Source: Pseudomonadota bacterium (GTDB lineage: Bacteria > Pseudomonadota > Gammaproteobacteria > Burkholderiales > Burkholderiaceae_D). From it: 5,037 nucleotides of DNA. Made by a program: the position numbers and the translations under genes. Position 1 is the stretch's first letter, and every line of letters starts with the position of its first letter. Positions 1 through 5,037 of the stretch are shown piece after piece. Below the pieces are notes generated by a model. That model ran no database searches and was not told the DNA's origin. It saw nothing but the letters and a program-made list of their open reading frames with translations. The stretch spans positions 1-5,037 of the forward strand of contig JAEWBA010000153.1 in NCBI GenBank assembly GCA_023391395.1. Direction: 5' to 3'.

Positions 1-97
1 CGATCAGCCTGCCGGTTTCGAGCGCCGCGGCCGCGAGCGGCTTCACCGCCAGCGTGAACAACGCGGCGAGGGCAAACGGGCGGGCAAGGAGGGGCAT
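1..97 (-). CDS. N-terminal fragment of a secreted protein (signal peptide), cut by the window edge
   Basis: Reading the minus strand from an ATG at 97-95 gives 32 codons open to the left edge. The peptide begins MPLLARPFALAALFTLAVKP and continues LAAAALETGRLI. This is a classic Sec signal peptide: an Arg near the start, a hydrophobic core of about 12 residues, and an Ala-rich stretch with a likely cleavage site around residues 23-25. A stop codon (TAA at 112-110) lies in frame just upstream, so the start must be this ATG or the GTG at 106-104. Neither has a convincing Shine-Dalgarno sequence. The mature part is almost entirely outside the window, so function cannot be assigned. It is divergent from alaC. 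The gene call is moderately sure because it rests on the signal peptide alone. Confidence 0.55.
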   Translation of the reverse strand, partial: MPLLARPFALAALFTLAVKPLAAAALETGRLI

Positions 98-356
98 GCG
101 GATCACACGTTATCGCTTCAACAGGAACAAGACAGGGCCGACGGCGGCCCTTATCGATTTCAGCACCCGGCGGCAATCATGCCTTGATGCATGCCTGCTC
201 CGACCGTAATTGCCGCAAAAAAATTCCGTGGATTCAACAAGAAGCCGGTTCGCACGGCAGGGAGCGGTCCAGGCTGCGACTGTGGCTTGGACAGTACACA
301 AGGATTGATAAAGGGGTATGACAAGAAAGAATTGCCCGGAAATAGCGATCGGCACG
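98..356. other. Divergent intergenic region, no gene seen
   Basis: This spacer separates the minus-strand signal-peptide gene from the alaC promoter. It is less GC-rich than its flanks in places, for example an A7 run near 219-225. It holds a minor inverted repeat, CATGC (178-182) with GCATG (189-193). Short open frames cross it on both strands, but they show no recognisable protein pattern and lack ribosome binding sites. I could not define a convincing promoter for the leftward gene. Nothing else is supported. Confidence 0.5.
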
Positions 357-385
357 TTGCCGCCTTGTCATTGCCTGGATAGAAT
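357..385 (+). promoter_or_regulatory. Predicted sigma70-type promoter for alaC
   Basis: A -35 element TTGCCG (357-362) is followed by exactly 17 bases and a -10 element TAGAAT (380-385), which matches TATAAT at five of six positions. Transcription would begin near 391-393, giving a leader of about 64 bases before the alaC ATG. The promoter lies inside the open frame that extends alaC upstream, which is one more reason to reject that longer start. Prediction is from the sequence alone. Confidence 0.5.
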
Positions 386-444
386 CGAAGCCGGCGGCAC
401 CTGCAACCGCCAACGTCGCTCGGACGGTTCCGGGCGCTTACGTC

Positions 445-450
445 AAAGGA
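445..450 (+). promoter_or_regulatory. Ribosome binding site fixing the alaC start
   Basis: AAAGGA lies five bases before the ATG at 456. The same frame is open upstream to an ATG at 318, but that start has no comparable binding site and would add 46 residues not seen in AlaC proteins. This site therefore decides the start at 456. Confidence 0.7.
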
Positions 451-455
451 AAATC

Positions 456-1655
456 ATGTCCCAAAATCCGCGCAGCTTTTCGCGCATCAATCGCCTTCCC
501 CCCTACGTTTTCAATATCACGGCCGAACTGAAGATGGCTGCGCGACGGCGCGGCGAAGACATCATCGATCTGTCGATGGGAAATCCCGACGGCCCGACGC
601 CGCAGCACATCGTCGACAAGCTGATCGACACCGCCAAACGCCCCGACACGCACGGCTACTCGGCGTCCAAGGGCATCCCGCGCCTGCGGCGGGCGATCTC
701 GCACTGGTACAAGAAACGCTACGACGTCGAAATCGATCCCGATACCGAAGCCATCGTCACCATCGGTTCCAAGGAAGGCCTGGCGCACCTGATGCTGGCG
801 ACACTGGACCGTGGCGATACGGTGCTGGTGCCCAATCCCAGTTATCCGATCCATATCTGGGGCGCGGTGATCGCCGGCGCGCAAATCCGTTCCGTGCGCA
901 TGAGCCCGGAAGTGGATTTCTTCGCCGAACTGGAGCGCGCCATCCGCGAAAGCTATCCCAAGCCGAAGATGATGGTGCTGGGCTTTCCGTCCAATCCGAC
1001 CGCACAATGCGTCGAGCTCGACTTTTTCGAGCGCGTGGTCAAGCTGGCCAGGGAGCACGACATCCTGGTGGTGCACGATCTCGCTTATGCCGACATCGTG
1101 TACGACGGCTGGAAGGCGCCGTCCATCATGCAGGTCCCGGGCGCGCGCGAAGTCGCGGTGGAATTCTTCACCATGTCCAAGAGCTACAACATGGCCGGCT
1201 GGCGCATCGGCTTCATGGTCGGCAACCGCGAACTGGTGGCGGCGCTGGCGCGCATCAAGAGCTACCATGACTACGGCAGCTTCACGCCGGTGCAGGTGGC
1301 GGCGATCGCCGCCCTGGAAGGCGACCAGACTTGCGTCGAGCACATCCGCGCCCAGTATCAGAGCCGGCGCGACGTGCTGGCCAAGGGCTTGAACGAGGCC
1401 GGCTGGCCGGTGGAAAAGCCGAAAGCCTCGATGTATATCTGGGCGCGCATACCGGAAGCCTGGCGCCATCTCGGCTCGCTGGAATTTTCCAAGCAATTGC
1501 TGGAGAAAGCCAAGGTGTGCGTCTCGCCCGGCATCGGCTTCGGCGAATACGGGGACGAGTACGTGCGCTTCGCGCTGATCGAGAACGAGGCGCGCATCCG
1601 CCAGGCGATCCGCGGCATCAAGACCATGCTGCGCGAGGGACCGCCGGCAGCTTGA
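456..1655 (+). CDS. alaC: Glutamate-pyruvate aminotransferase AlaC
   Basis: This 399-residue protein is a class I/II PLP-dependent aminotransferase. It is the cytosolic alanine-forming enzyme that moves the amino group from glutamate to pyruvate. From memory it matches E. coli AlaC (YfdZ, 412 residues) nearly end to end, beginning at [20 protein letters not shown]. Fold type I landmarks are visible: Asn180 in GFPSNPTAQ, Asp208 and Tyr211 in [10 protein letters not shown] (contacts to the PLP ring), the Schiff-base Lys242 in [10 protein letters not shown], and the carboxylate-binding Arg371 in YVRFALIEN. The start at 456 is supported by AAAGGA and by the family N-terminus; the frame is open further upstream but that part is not AlaC-like. 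A promoter sits about 70 bases upstream. In many betaproteobacteria alaC is followed by hom and thrC, but here the next gene is an unrelated transporter beyond a repeat-rich spacer. Function is quite sure; the preferred amino donor is inferred from the family. Confidence 0.95.
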   Translation: MSQNPRSFSRINRLPPYVFNITAELKMAARRRGEDIIDLSMGNPDGPTPQHIVDKLIDTAKRPDTHGYSASKGIPRLRRAISHWYKKRYDVEIDPDTEAIVTIGSKEGLAHLMLATLDRGDTVLVPNPSYPIHIWGAVIAGAQIRSVRMSPEVDFFAELERAIRESYPKPKMMVLGFPSNPTAQCVELDFFERVVKLAREHDILVVHDLAYADIVYDGWKAPSIMQVPGAREVAVEFFTMSKSYNMAGWRIGFMVGNRELVAALARIKSYHDYGSFTPVQVAAIAALEGDQTCVEHIRAQYQSRRDVLAKGLNEAGWPVEKPKASMYIWARIPEAWRHLGSLEFSKQLLEKAKVCVSPGIGFGEYGDEYVRFALIENEARIRQAIRGIKTMLREGPPAA

Positions 1656-1674
1656 GCGGGGACGGAGGGCAAGT

Positions 1675-1686
1675 TGTCATTCCGAG
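1675..1686 (+). repeat. Dispersed-repeat-like element, copy 1
   Basis: TGTCATTCCGAG here recurs exactly at 1805-1816. In this copy the shared core continues after six extra bases (CATAGG) with TGCAGCA and GGA, so it looks like a degraded copy of the second one. Motifs of the type TGTCATTCCGAG...GCAGCGAGGAATCT are, to my knowledge, common intergenic repeats in many bacteria. It begins 20 bases after the alaC stop. Confidence 0.55.
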
Positions 1687-1710
1687 CATAGGTGCAGCAG
1701 GAGTTTTTGG

Positions 1711-1722
1711 ATGGCATGCCAT
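1711..1722. repeat. 12-bp perfect palindrome
   Basis: ATGGCATGCCAT reads the same on both strands. It lies just upstream of the larger palindrome at 1728-1767 in the spacer after alaC. It could be part of the same repeat or a dimeric-protein binding site; the sequence does not say which. Confidence 0.45.
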
Positions 1723-1727
1723 TCGCC

Positions 1728-1767
1728 TGCGTAAGGGTATCCACTTGCAAGCGGATACCCTTACGCA
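1728..1767. repeat. 40-bp near-perfect palindrome
   Basis: The left arm TGCGTAAGGGTATCC (1728-1742) pairs with GGATACCCTTACGCA (1753-1767) without a mismatch. The centre CTTGCAAG (1744-1751) is itself palindromic, and the only unpaired position is A1743 against C1752. As RNA or extruded DNA this would be a very stable hairpin. No T-run follows on the plus strand, so it is not a standard intrinsic terminator for alaC, although it could block 3' exonucleases. It lies between two copies of the TGTCATTCCGAG repeat, which suggests one composite insertion. Confidence 0.75.
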
Positions 1768-1804
1768 AGGAAGAATTCTAGACCGTGATCGCAAAGTAAA
1801 AAAC

Positions 1805-1829
1805 TGTCATTCCGAGTGCAGCAAGGAAT
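1805..1829 (+). repeat. Dispersed-repeat-like element, copy 2 (small hairpin)
   Basis: This copy is closer to the common form: TGTCATTCCGAG, then TGCAGCA and AGGAAT. ATTCC (1809-1813) pairs with GGAAT (1825-1829) around an 11-base loop. A related GCAAGGGAAT follows at 1849-1858. It sits 130 bases after copy 1 in the same orientation. The remainder of the spacer (about 1860-1940) shows no further structure that I can support; a TTGACC at 1905-1910 resembles a -35 box but has no good -10 partner. Confidence 0.6.
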
Positions 1830-1940
1830 CTCATGCGTCAAAGGCGAAGCAAGGGAATAAATTTCTCCTCGCCCTGCTCGTCGAGGACAGTGGGCAGTGC
1901 ACTATTGACCGGCACGCTTGGAATCCGCGCACTTTAGCCC

Positions 1941-1947
1941 GAGGAGG
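1941..1947 (+). promoter_or_regulatory. Strong but very close Shine-Dalgarno for the transporter gene
   Basis: GAGGAGG is a near-ideal anti-16S match, but it ends only two bases before the ATG at 1950, where five to nine is usual. An in-frame TAG at 1935-1937 excludes an earlier start, and later in-frame TTG (2004) or GTG (2028) codons lack any binding site. I therefore keep ATG 1950. Confidence 0.5.
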
Positions 1948-1949
1948 CC

Positions 1950-3227
1950 ATGCCGCGCACCGAACAGCCCTCCGCAACCGGGAAGCGTCCCGCGCATGCT
2001 GTCTTGCAACGCGGCGAACTCTCACGCGTGGTGCTTGCCGGCTCTGCCTTCTTTTGCGTCCTGTGCAGCTACTACCTGCTGCGTCCGGTGCGCGATGCCA
2101 TGGCGGTGCAGTTTGGCGCAGGCAAGCTGCAATGGCTGTTCAGCGCCACCCTGCTGTTTACGCTGGCCATCGTGCCGCTGTTCGGTTACGTCGTGCGACG
2201 CCTGCCGCGCCGCCATGTGCTGCCGGCGGTGTATGGCTTCGTCATCCTCAACCTGCTCGGCTTTTACCTGGCCTTCGTGGCTGGCCCCGGCCGGGCGGTG
2301 GCTGCGGCCTTCTTCGTCTGGCTGAGCGTCTTCAATCTCTTCGTCGTATCGCTGTTCTGGAGCAAAACCGGAGACTGCTTTTCCACCGACGAATCGCACC
2401 GCTTGTATGGCTACATTGCGGCCGGCGGCACCGCGGGCGCCTTGTCGGGACCGGCGCTGACGGCCTTCCTGGCGCACCGCGTCGAGACTTCGATCCTCCT
2501 CGTGCTATCGGCCTTGCTGCTGGGTGTGGCGATTGCCTGCATGTCCGCCTTGCAGCGGCACAGGCCGGATGGCGCGGGCCAGGCAGCGCGCCCACTCGGC
2601 GGTTCGGTGCTGGCCGGAATTGCGCTGGTCCTGAAATCGCCCACGCTGCGCAGCCTGGCCTTCCTCGTCATTTGCTATACCACCGTATCGACCGTGCTGT
2701 ACGTGGAGCTGGTCGATCTGGCGGGCAAGCGTTATGCCAGTGCGGGCGAGCGCACCGCCTTTTTTGCCAAGCTCGATCTGGCGGTCAATATCGCGGCGCT
2801 TCTGCTGCAACTGATCGGCACGCGGCAACTGGTGCAGCGCTGGGGATTGCGCGTGGCCTTGCCGGCGGCCCCGCTCGTGGTCATGACCGGGCTGATCGCA
2901 TTGGCCGGCAGCGCCTGGCTGTCCTTGCGCACGGCCGCTTCCGTTGCCGCAGTGCAGGTCCTGCACCGCGCCGGTGAATTCGCCTTCAGCAAACCGGGAC
3001 GGGAAATGGTCTATACCGCTATCGATGCCGAAAGCCGCTACAAGGCCAAGAACTTCATCGACACGGCCGTCTATCGCGCCAGCGATGCCAGCGCCGCATG
3101 GTTGACAACGGCAGTACGCGCGGCCGGAATGGATGCCATCGCGCTCGCCGCCATTCCGGCAGCGCTGGCATGGGCAATAACGGCTTATCTCATCGGGAGA
3201 CGACATGATGGCAATCAATCGACGTGA
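1950..3227 (+). CDS. NTT-like (ATP/ADP translocase family) inner-membrane transporter
   Basis: This 425-residue polytopic membrane protein has about 11-12 hydrophobic segments, approximately at residues 27-44, 62-82, 89-111, 115-137, 154-175, 180-200, 236-256, 272-290, 301-326 and 396-416, plus weaker ones. Family marks resemble the bacterial NTP/NTP exchange (TlcC/NTT, COG3202-like) branch of the MFS-type carriers. They are the N-terminal SYYLLRPVRDA (40-50) after an RGEL lead-in, and a C-terminal block with SKPGREMVYTAI (347-358), SRYKAKNFIDT (362-372) and VYRASDA (374-380). Charged residues inside membrane segments (Glu253, Glu343) fit a carrier. Classical NTT proteins serve obligate intracellular bacteria and plastids. 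Short homologues in free-living bacteria have no settled substrate, so nucleotide transport should not be assumed. The 3' end overlaps the reductase gene by 23 bases, implying co-expression. Family is fairly sure; substrate is unknown. Confidence 0.8.
   Translation: MPRTEQPSATGKRPAHAVLQRGELSRVVLAGSAFFCVLCSYYLLRPVRDAMAVQFGAGKLQWLFSATLLFTLAIVPLFGYVVRRLPRRHVLPAVYGFVILNLLGFYLAFVAGPGRAVAAAFFVWLSVFNLFVVSLFWSKTGDCFSTDESHRLYGYIAAGGTAGALSGPALTAFLAHRVETSILLVLSALLLGVAIACMSALQRHRPDGAGQAARPLGGSVLAGIALVLKSPTLRSLAFLVICYTTVSTVLYVELVDLAGKRYASAGERTAFFAKLDLAVNIAALLLQLIGTRQLVQRWGLRVALPAAPLVVMTGLIALAGSAWLSLRTAASVAAVQVLHRAGEFAFSKPGREMVYTAIDAESRYKAKNFIDTAVYRASDASAAWLTTAVRAAGMDAIALAAIPAALAWAITAYLIGRRHDGNQST
3195..3200 (+). 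promoter_or_regulatory. Ribosome binding site of the reductase, inside the transporter gene
   Basis: GGGAGA lies four bases before ATG 3205 and seven before the adjacent ATG 3208. It is within the last codons of the transporter, so ribosomes finishing that gene would cover it. This supports translational coupling. The spacing slightly favours 3208, which would shorten the protein by one residue. Confidence 0.55.
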
Positions 3228-4125
3228 TGCGCTGCGCATGATCGCCGCCGGCAGCATGGCCGGCAGCATGGGCCTCGCCGGCGCGGCATCCTCCTCGCCG
3301 GCACCGCTGCTGAGCCGGCGCATTCCCTCCAGCGGCGAATCCCTGCCCGTAATCGGGCTGGGCACCTGGCAGACATTCGACGTGGGAGCGGGACGCAGCG
3401 AGCGCGCGCCGCTGGAAGAGGTGCTGAAAATCTTTGCCGCGGAAGGCGGCAAGCTGATCGATTCCTCGCCCATGTACGGTCAGGCCGAGGAAGTCGCCGG
3501 CGACCTGATCGCCAGCCTCGGCTTGCGGCCGCGGCTTTTCATCGCCACCAAGGTCTGGACCTCGGGGCGGAAGGCGGGCATTGCGCAGATGGAGGAATCG
3601 ATGAAGAAGCTGCGTGCCGATCCCATCGACCTGATCCAGGTGCACAACCTGGTCGATACCGACACCCATCTCGCCACCCTGCGCGAATGGAAGCGCGCCG
3701 GCCGGGTGCGCTATATCGGGGTCACGCACTACACCGCGAGCGCCCATGATGCGGTCGCGCGCGTGATCGCCGCACAGCCGGTCGATTTTTTGCAGATCAA
3801 TTACTCGGTGGGCGAGCGTGAGGCCGAGAAGCGGCTTCTCCCTCTGGCGGCGGAACGCGGCGTGGCGGTGATCGCCAACCGCCCCTTCGGCGGCGGCGGA
3901 TTGCTGCGGCGCTTGAGCGGCAAGCCACTGCCGCCCTGGGCTGCCGACATCGAGTGCACGAGCTGGGCGCAGCTGCTGCTGAAGTTCGTGGTCTCGCATC
4001 CGGCGCTGACCTGCGCCATACCGGCCACTTCCAAGGCGACGCATGTGCGCGACAACATGGCGGCGGGACGCGGCCCCATGCCGGACGCCGCGATGCGCGA
4101 GCGGATTGCTGCCGAAGCCGCTTAG
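3205..4125 (+). CDS. Aldo/keto reductase with twin-arginine (Tat) signal
   Basis: This 306-residue protein is an aldo/keto reductase carrying an export signal. The N-terminus has NRRDALRM (5-12) followed by a weakly hydrophobic Ala/Gly stretch to about residue 28, with a likely cleavage near AGAASS. This is Tat-like rather than Sec-like. The TIM-barrel domain starts near VIGLGTW (49-55). The complete catalytic tetrad is present: Asp86 and Tyr91 in LIDSSPMYG, Lys116 in FIATKVW, and His147 in IQVHNL. The cofactor-binding end AIPATSKATHVRDN (271-284) is typical of NAD(P)H-dependent members. A Tat substrate could fold and bind NADP(H) in the cytoplasm before export, as known for glucose-fructose oxidoreductase. 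The substrate (aldehyde, ketone or sugar) cannot be told. The gene begins inside the transporter gene (23-bp overlap), so the two probably act together. Fold and activity class are sure; export is likely but inferred. Confidence 0.9.
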   Translation: MMAINRRDALRMIAAGSMAGSMGLAGAASSSPAPLLSRRIPSSGESLPVIGLGTWQTFDVGAGRSERAPLEEVLKIFAAEGGKLIDSSPMYGQAEEVAGDLIASLGLRPRLFIATKVWTSGRKAGIAQMEESMKKLRADPIDLIQVHNLVDTDTHLATLREWKRAGRVRYIGVTHYTASAHDAVARVIAAQPVDFLQINYSVGEREAEKRLLPLAAERGVAVIANRPFGGGGLLRRLSGKPLPPWAADIECTSWAQLLLKFVVSHPALTCAIPATSKATHVRDNMAAGRGPMPDAAMRERIAAEAA

Positions 4126-4130
4126 GTTCT

Positions 4131-4240
4131 GTTTGATAAGCGTAGCGAGCGGCCCGGATTTTGGTCAAGGAGCGGACGCGTACAAGGTGTACGCCGAGCA
4201 CCGCAGACCGAAAGCCGGGCCGCGCAGTAGCTTTGCAAAC
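4131..4240. repeat. Long imperfect inverted-repeat (hairpin) element between convergent genes
   Basis: Nested arms pair symmetrically across about 110 bases: GTTTG (4131-4135) with CAAAC (4236-4240); AAGC (4138-4141) with GCTT (4230-4233); GCGGCCCGG (4149-4157) with CCGGGCCGC (4215-4223); GGTC (4163-4166) with GACC (4206-4209); GCGG (4172-4175) with CCGC (4201-4204); and GCGTAC (4178-4183) with GTACGC (4189-4194), closing a loop AAGGT. It begins five bases after the reductase stop and ends 12 bases before the stop of the opposite gene. It could end transcription from both sides, although there is no clear T-run, or be a copy of a dispersed palindromic repeat. No protein is encoded here. Confidence 0.7.
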
Positions 4241-4252
4241 ATAGCCGAGGTC

Positions 4253-4624
4253 TCAGGCGTTGCCCGGCCCCTCGCTAAGCCACTTGATCGCCGACGTCAT
4301 GTCGCTGTAGAACACGCGGTGTTCGCCCTCGCCGAAGGCGATGCGCGCTAGGTAGGCCAGCCGGCTGTTGGGAACGACGATGGCGCGCCGCAGCTTCACC
4401 AGGCCCAGGCGCTGGTCCAGCTTCTGCTGCGAGATGACAACGTCGACGTGGGGCGGCTCCATCTCCAGGGCATCGTAGAGCACGCGGTCGCGGCCGGTAT
4501 CGTTCACCAGTTGCAGCACCCGCTCCTGGCACTCGGCGAGGAGGGCTTCGGTCGGTTCGCCGCGCACACGCGCGATGATGAGGTCGCCGACCGGCTCGAC
4601 CCACAATTGATCTTGCAGGGGCAT
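4253..4624 (-). CDS. Small STAS/SpoIIAA-like protein, function unknown
   Basis: This 123-residue soluble protein has no signal peptide or membrane segment. The order of likely elements alternates strand and helix: strand LWVEPVGDLIIARV (7-20), helix TEALLAECQERVLQLV (25-40), strand DRVLYDALEM (46-55), helix around VDVVISQQKLDQR (60-72), strand RRAIVVPNSR (79-88), a helix near 90-97, strand HRVFYSD (102-108) and helix TSAIKWLSE (110-118). This pattern, ending in an A..WL helix, resembles SpoIIAA-like/STAS proteins found as small hypothetical proteins in proteobacteria; the assignment is by pattern only. The start at 4624 gives the expected short N-terminus and has a weak GGAA nearby. An ATG at 4714 in the same frame would add 30 residues with no family look. 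It lies 105 bases downstream of the chagasin-like gene on the same strand, so shared transcription is possible. Confidence 0.65.
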   Translation of the reverse strand: MPLQDQLWVEPVGDLIIARVRGEPTEALLAECQERVLQLVNDTGRDRVLYDALEMEPPHVDVVISQQKLDQRLGLVKLRRAIVVPNSRLAYLARIAFGEGEHRVFYSDMTSAIKWLSEGPGNA

Positions 4625-4648
4625 GGGATTCCGATTCAATGATTGCAC

Positions 4649-4665
4649 GCCGGCGCCAAGCCGGC
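4649..4665. repeat. Short GC-rich hairpin between the two minus-strand genes
   Basis: Two GCCGGC hexamers (4649-4654 and 4660-4665) flank a five-base spacer and can form a six-pair stem. No T-run follows on either strand, so it is not a clear terminator. It lies just upstream of the STAS-like gene and may be incidental in such GC-rich DNA. Confidence 0.3.
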
Positions 4666-4729
4666 ACCGCACTATTGTCGGAGATCGGCCTGGGACGCAC
4701 ATGCCGAAAGGCAATGTCCTTGAGTTGCG

Positions 4730-5037
4730 TCAATACACGGTGATCGGATAGGCAAGGATTTGCGCAGGCGGCGTTGAAGGAGATGTTGCCAAGCCGTATC
4801 CGAAACGCACAGCCTGCTGTCCGCGCCGGGCCGCGAGCAGGCGCCACACTGGCGCACCGTCATCGGATTGTCGGGCGATGAAGGCACCGTCGGCCGGCAT
4901 CGCCAGCGACCAGGCATGGCCGGCCGCCGGCGGCGGTAAATACACCAGCAATTCGCGGCCGAGCGCGAGGCTGATCGGCCGGCCGGCGTCCAGCGCAGTC
5001 ACGCTGAGCGGCACGCCCATGGTCAGCGAAGCGGCAC
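4730..5037 (-). CDS. Chagasin-like (inhibitor I42-type) protein, 5' end outside the window
   Basis: The minus-strand frame is open from the right edge to TGA at 4732-4730. From an internal ATG at 5020 it has 96 residues, but the frame continues upstream (AASLT before that Met) and no ribosome binding site precedes it. The true start is therefore probably beyond the edge, perhaps with a signal peptide. The pattern resembles the beta-rich chagasin fold of cysteine-protease inhibitors. Numbered from that Met, it has VTALDAGRPISLALGRELLVYLP (7-29, given here by family landmarks G13, G21 and L28), then PPPAAGHAWSL (29-39) in the place of the NPTTGYxW loop, with Gly34 and Trp37 kept, then a Gly-Gln segment RRGQQAVRFGYG (65-76) and a final strand ITVY. 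The classical Asn-Pro-Thr-Thr and RPW/F loops are not conserved, so inhibitory activity is doubtful. It lies upstream of the STAS-like gene. Confidence 0.5.
   Translation of the reverse strand, partial: AASLTMGVPLSVTALDAGRPISLALGRELLVYLPPPAAGHAWSLAMPADGAFIARQSDDGAPVWRLLAARRGQQAVRFGYGLATSPSTPPAQILAYPITVY

Noticed and set aside
110..355. 81-codon minus-strand open frame in the divergent intergenic region
   Set aside because: The Cys/Arg-rich translation has no family pattern and no binding site, and it overlaps the regulatory region. It ends at the TAA just before the signal-peptide gene.
318..455. Upstream extension of the alaC frame to ATG 318 (46 extra residues)
   Set aside because: The extra part has no AlaC similarity, contains the predicted promoter, and has no ribosome binding site; AAAGGA fixes the start at 456.
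438..1496. 352-codon open frame on the minus strand opposite alaC
   Set aside because: His/Arg/Asp-rich composition is typical of the antisense of a GC-rich gene; the plus-strand alaC is certain.
1700..1709. T-run (GAGTTTTTGG) as an intrinsic terminator for alaC
   Set aside because: The five T residues are preceded by no stable GC-rich stem.
1675..1830. Possible CRISPR array
   Set aside because: Only two copies of a 12-base repeat 130 bp apart, with palindromes between; no regular repeat-spacer pattern and no cas gene.
1905..1936. TTGACC as the -35 box of a transporter promoter
   Set aside because: No acceptable -10 hexamer lies at 16-19 bases; only ACTTTA-type sequence is present.
1331..2977. 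548-codon plus-strand frame spanning the alaC end, the repeat spacer and the transporter
   Set aside because: Arg/Ala/Gly-rich out-of-frame translation that crosses non-coding repeats and two supported genes; no domain recognisable.
2505..4044. Long minus-strand frames opposite the transporter and reductase
   Set aside because: Low-complexity Arg/Gly/Ala translations with no motif; both plus-strand genes have clear family signatures.
4275..4847. 190-codon minus-strand frame overlapping the STAS-like and chagasin-like genes
   Set aside because: Arg/Ala/Pro-rich frame-shifted reading of the two better-supported genes.

Overview
The window is GC-rich and gene-dense. Its best-recognised gene, alaC, is close to gammaproteobacterial and betaproteobacterial AlaC along its whole length. 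Together with the codon use and the Tat and NTT-like gene types, this suggests a betaproteobacterium, most plausibly Burkholderiales (Oxalobacteraceae/Herbaspirillum-like). The lineage is an inference; there is no rRNA or other marker here to prove it.

Layout. (1) Positions 1-97, minus strand: the first 32 codons of a secreted protein, which runs off the left edge. (2) 98-455: a divergent intergenic region with a good sigma70-like promoter (357-385) for the next gene. (3) 456-1655, plus strand: alaC, the PLP-dependent glutamate-pyruvate aminotransferase. (4) 1656-1949: a repeat-bearing spacer with two copies of a TGTCATTCCGAG element, a 12-bp perfect palindrome and a 40-bp near-perfect palindrome. 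(5) 1950-3227 and 3205-4125, plus strand: a two-gene overlapping unit made of an NTT-like (ATP/ADP translocase family) membrane transporter and an aldo/keto reductase with a twin-arginine signal. (6) 4131-4240: a large imperfect hairpin element between convergent genes. (7) 4253-4624, minus strand: a small protein with a STAS/SpoIIAA-like pattern. (8) 4730-5037, minus strand: the C-terminal part of a protein resembling chagasin-type (I42) inhibitors, which enters from the right edge.

How they fit together. AlaC makes alanine from pyruvate and glutamate and looks independently expressed. The transporter and reductase overlap by 23 bp, so they are probably co-transcribed and translationally coupled. 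That suggests a joint membrane/periplasmic role with an unknown substrate. The two right-hand minus-strand genes may form a second unit. I found no CRISPR array, tRNA, rRNA, transposase or prophage gene. The least explained parts are the transporter-reductase pair, the two repeat regions and the divergent chagasin-like protein. No clearly new defence or mobile system is visible.
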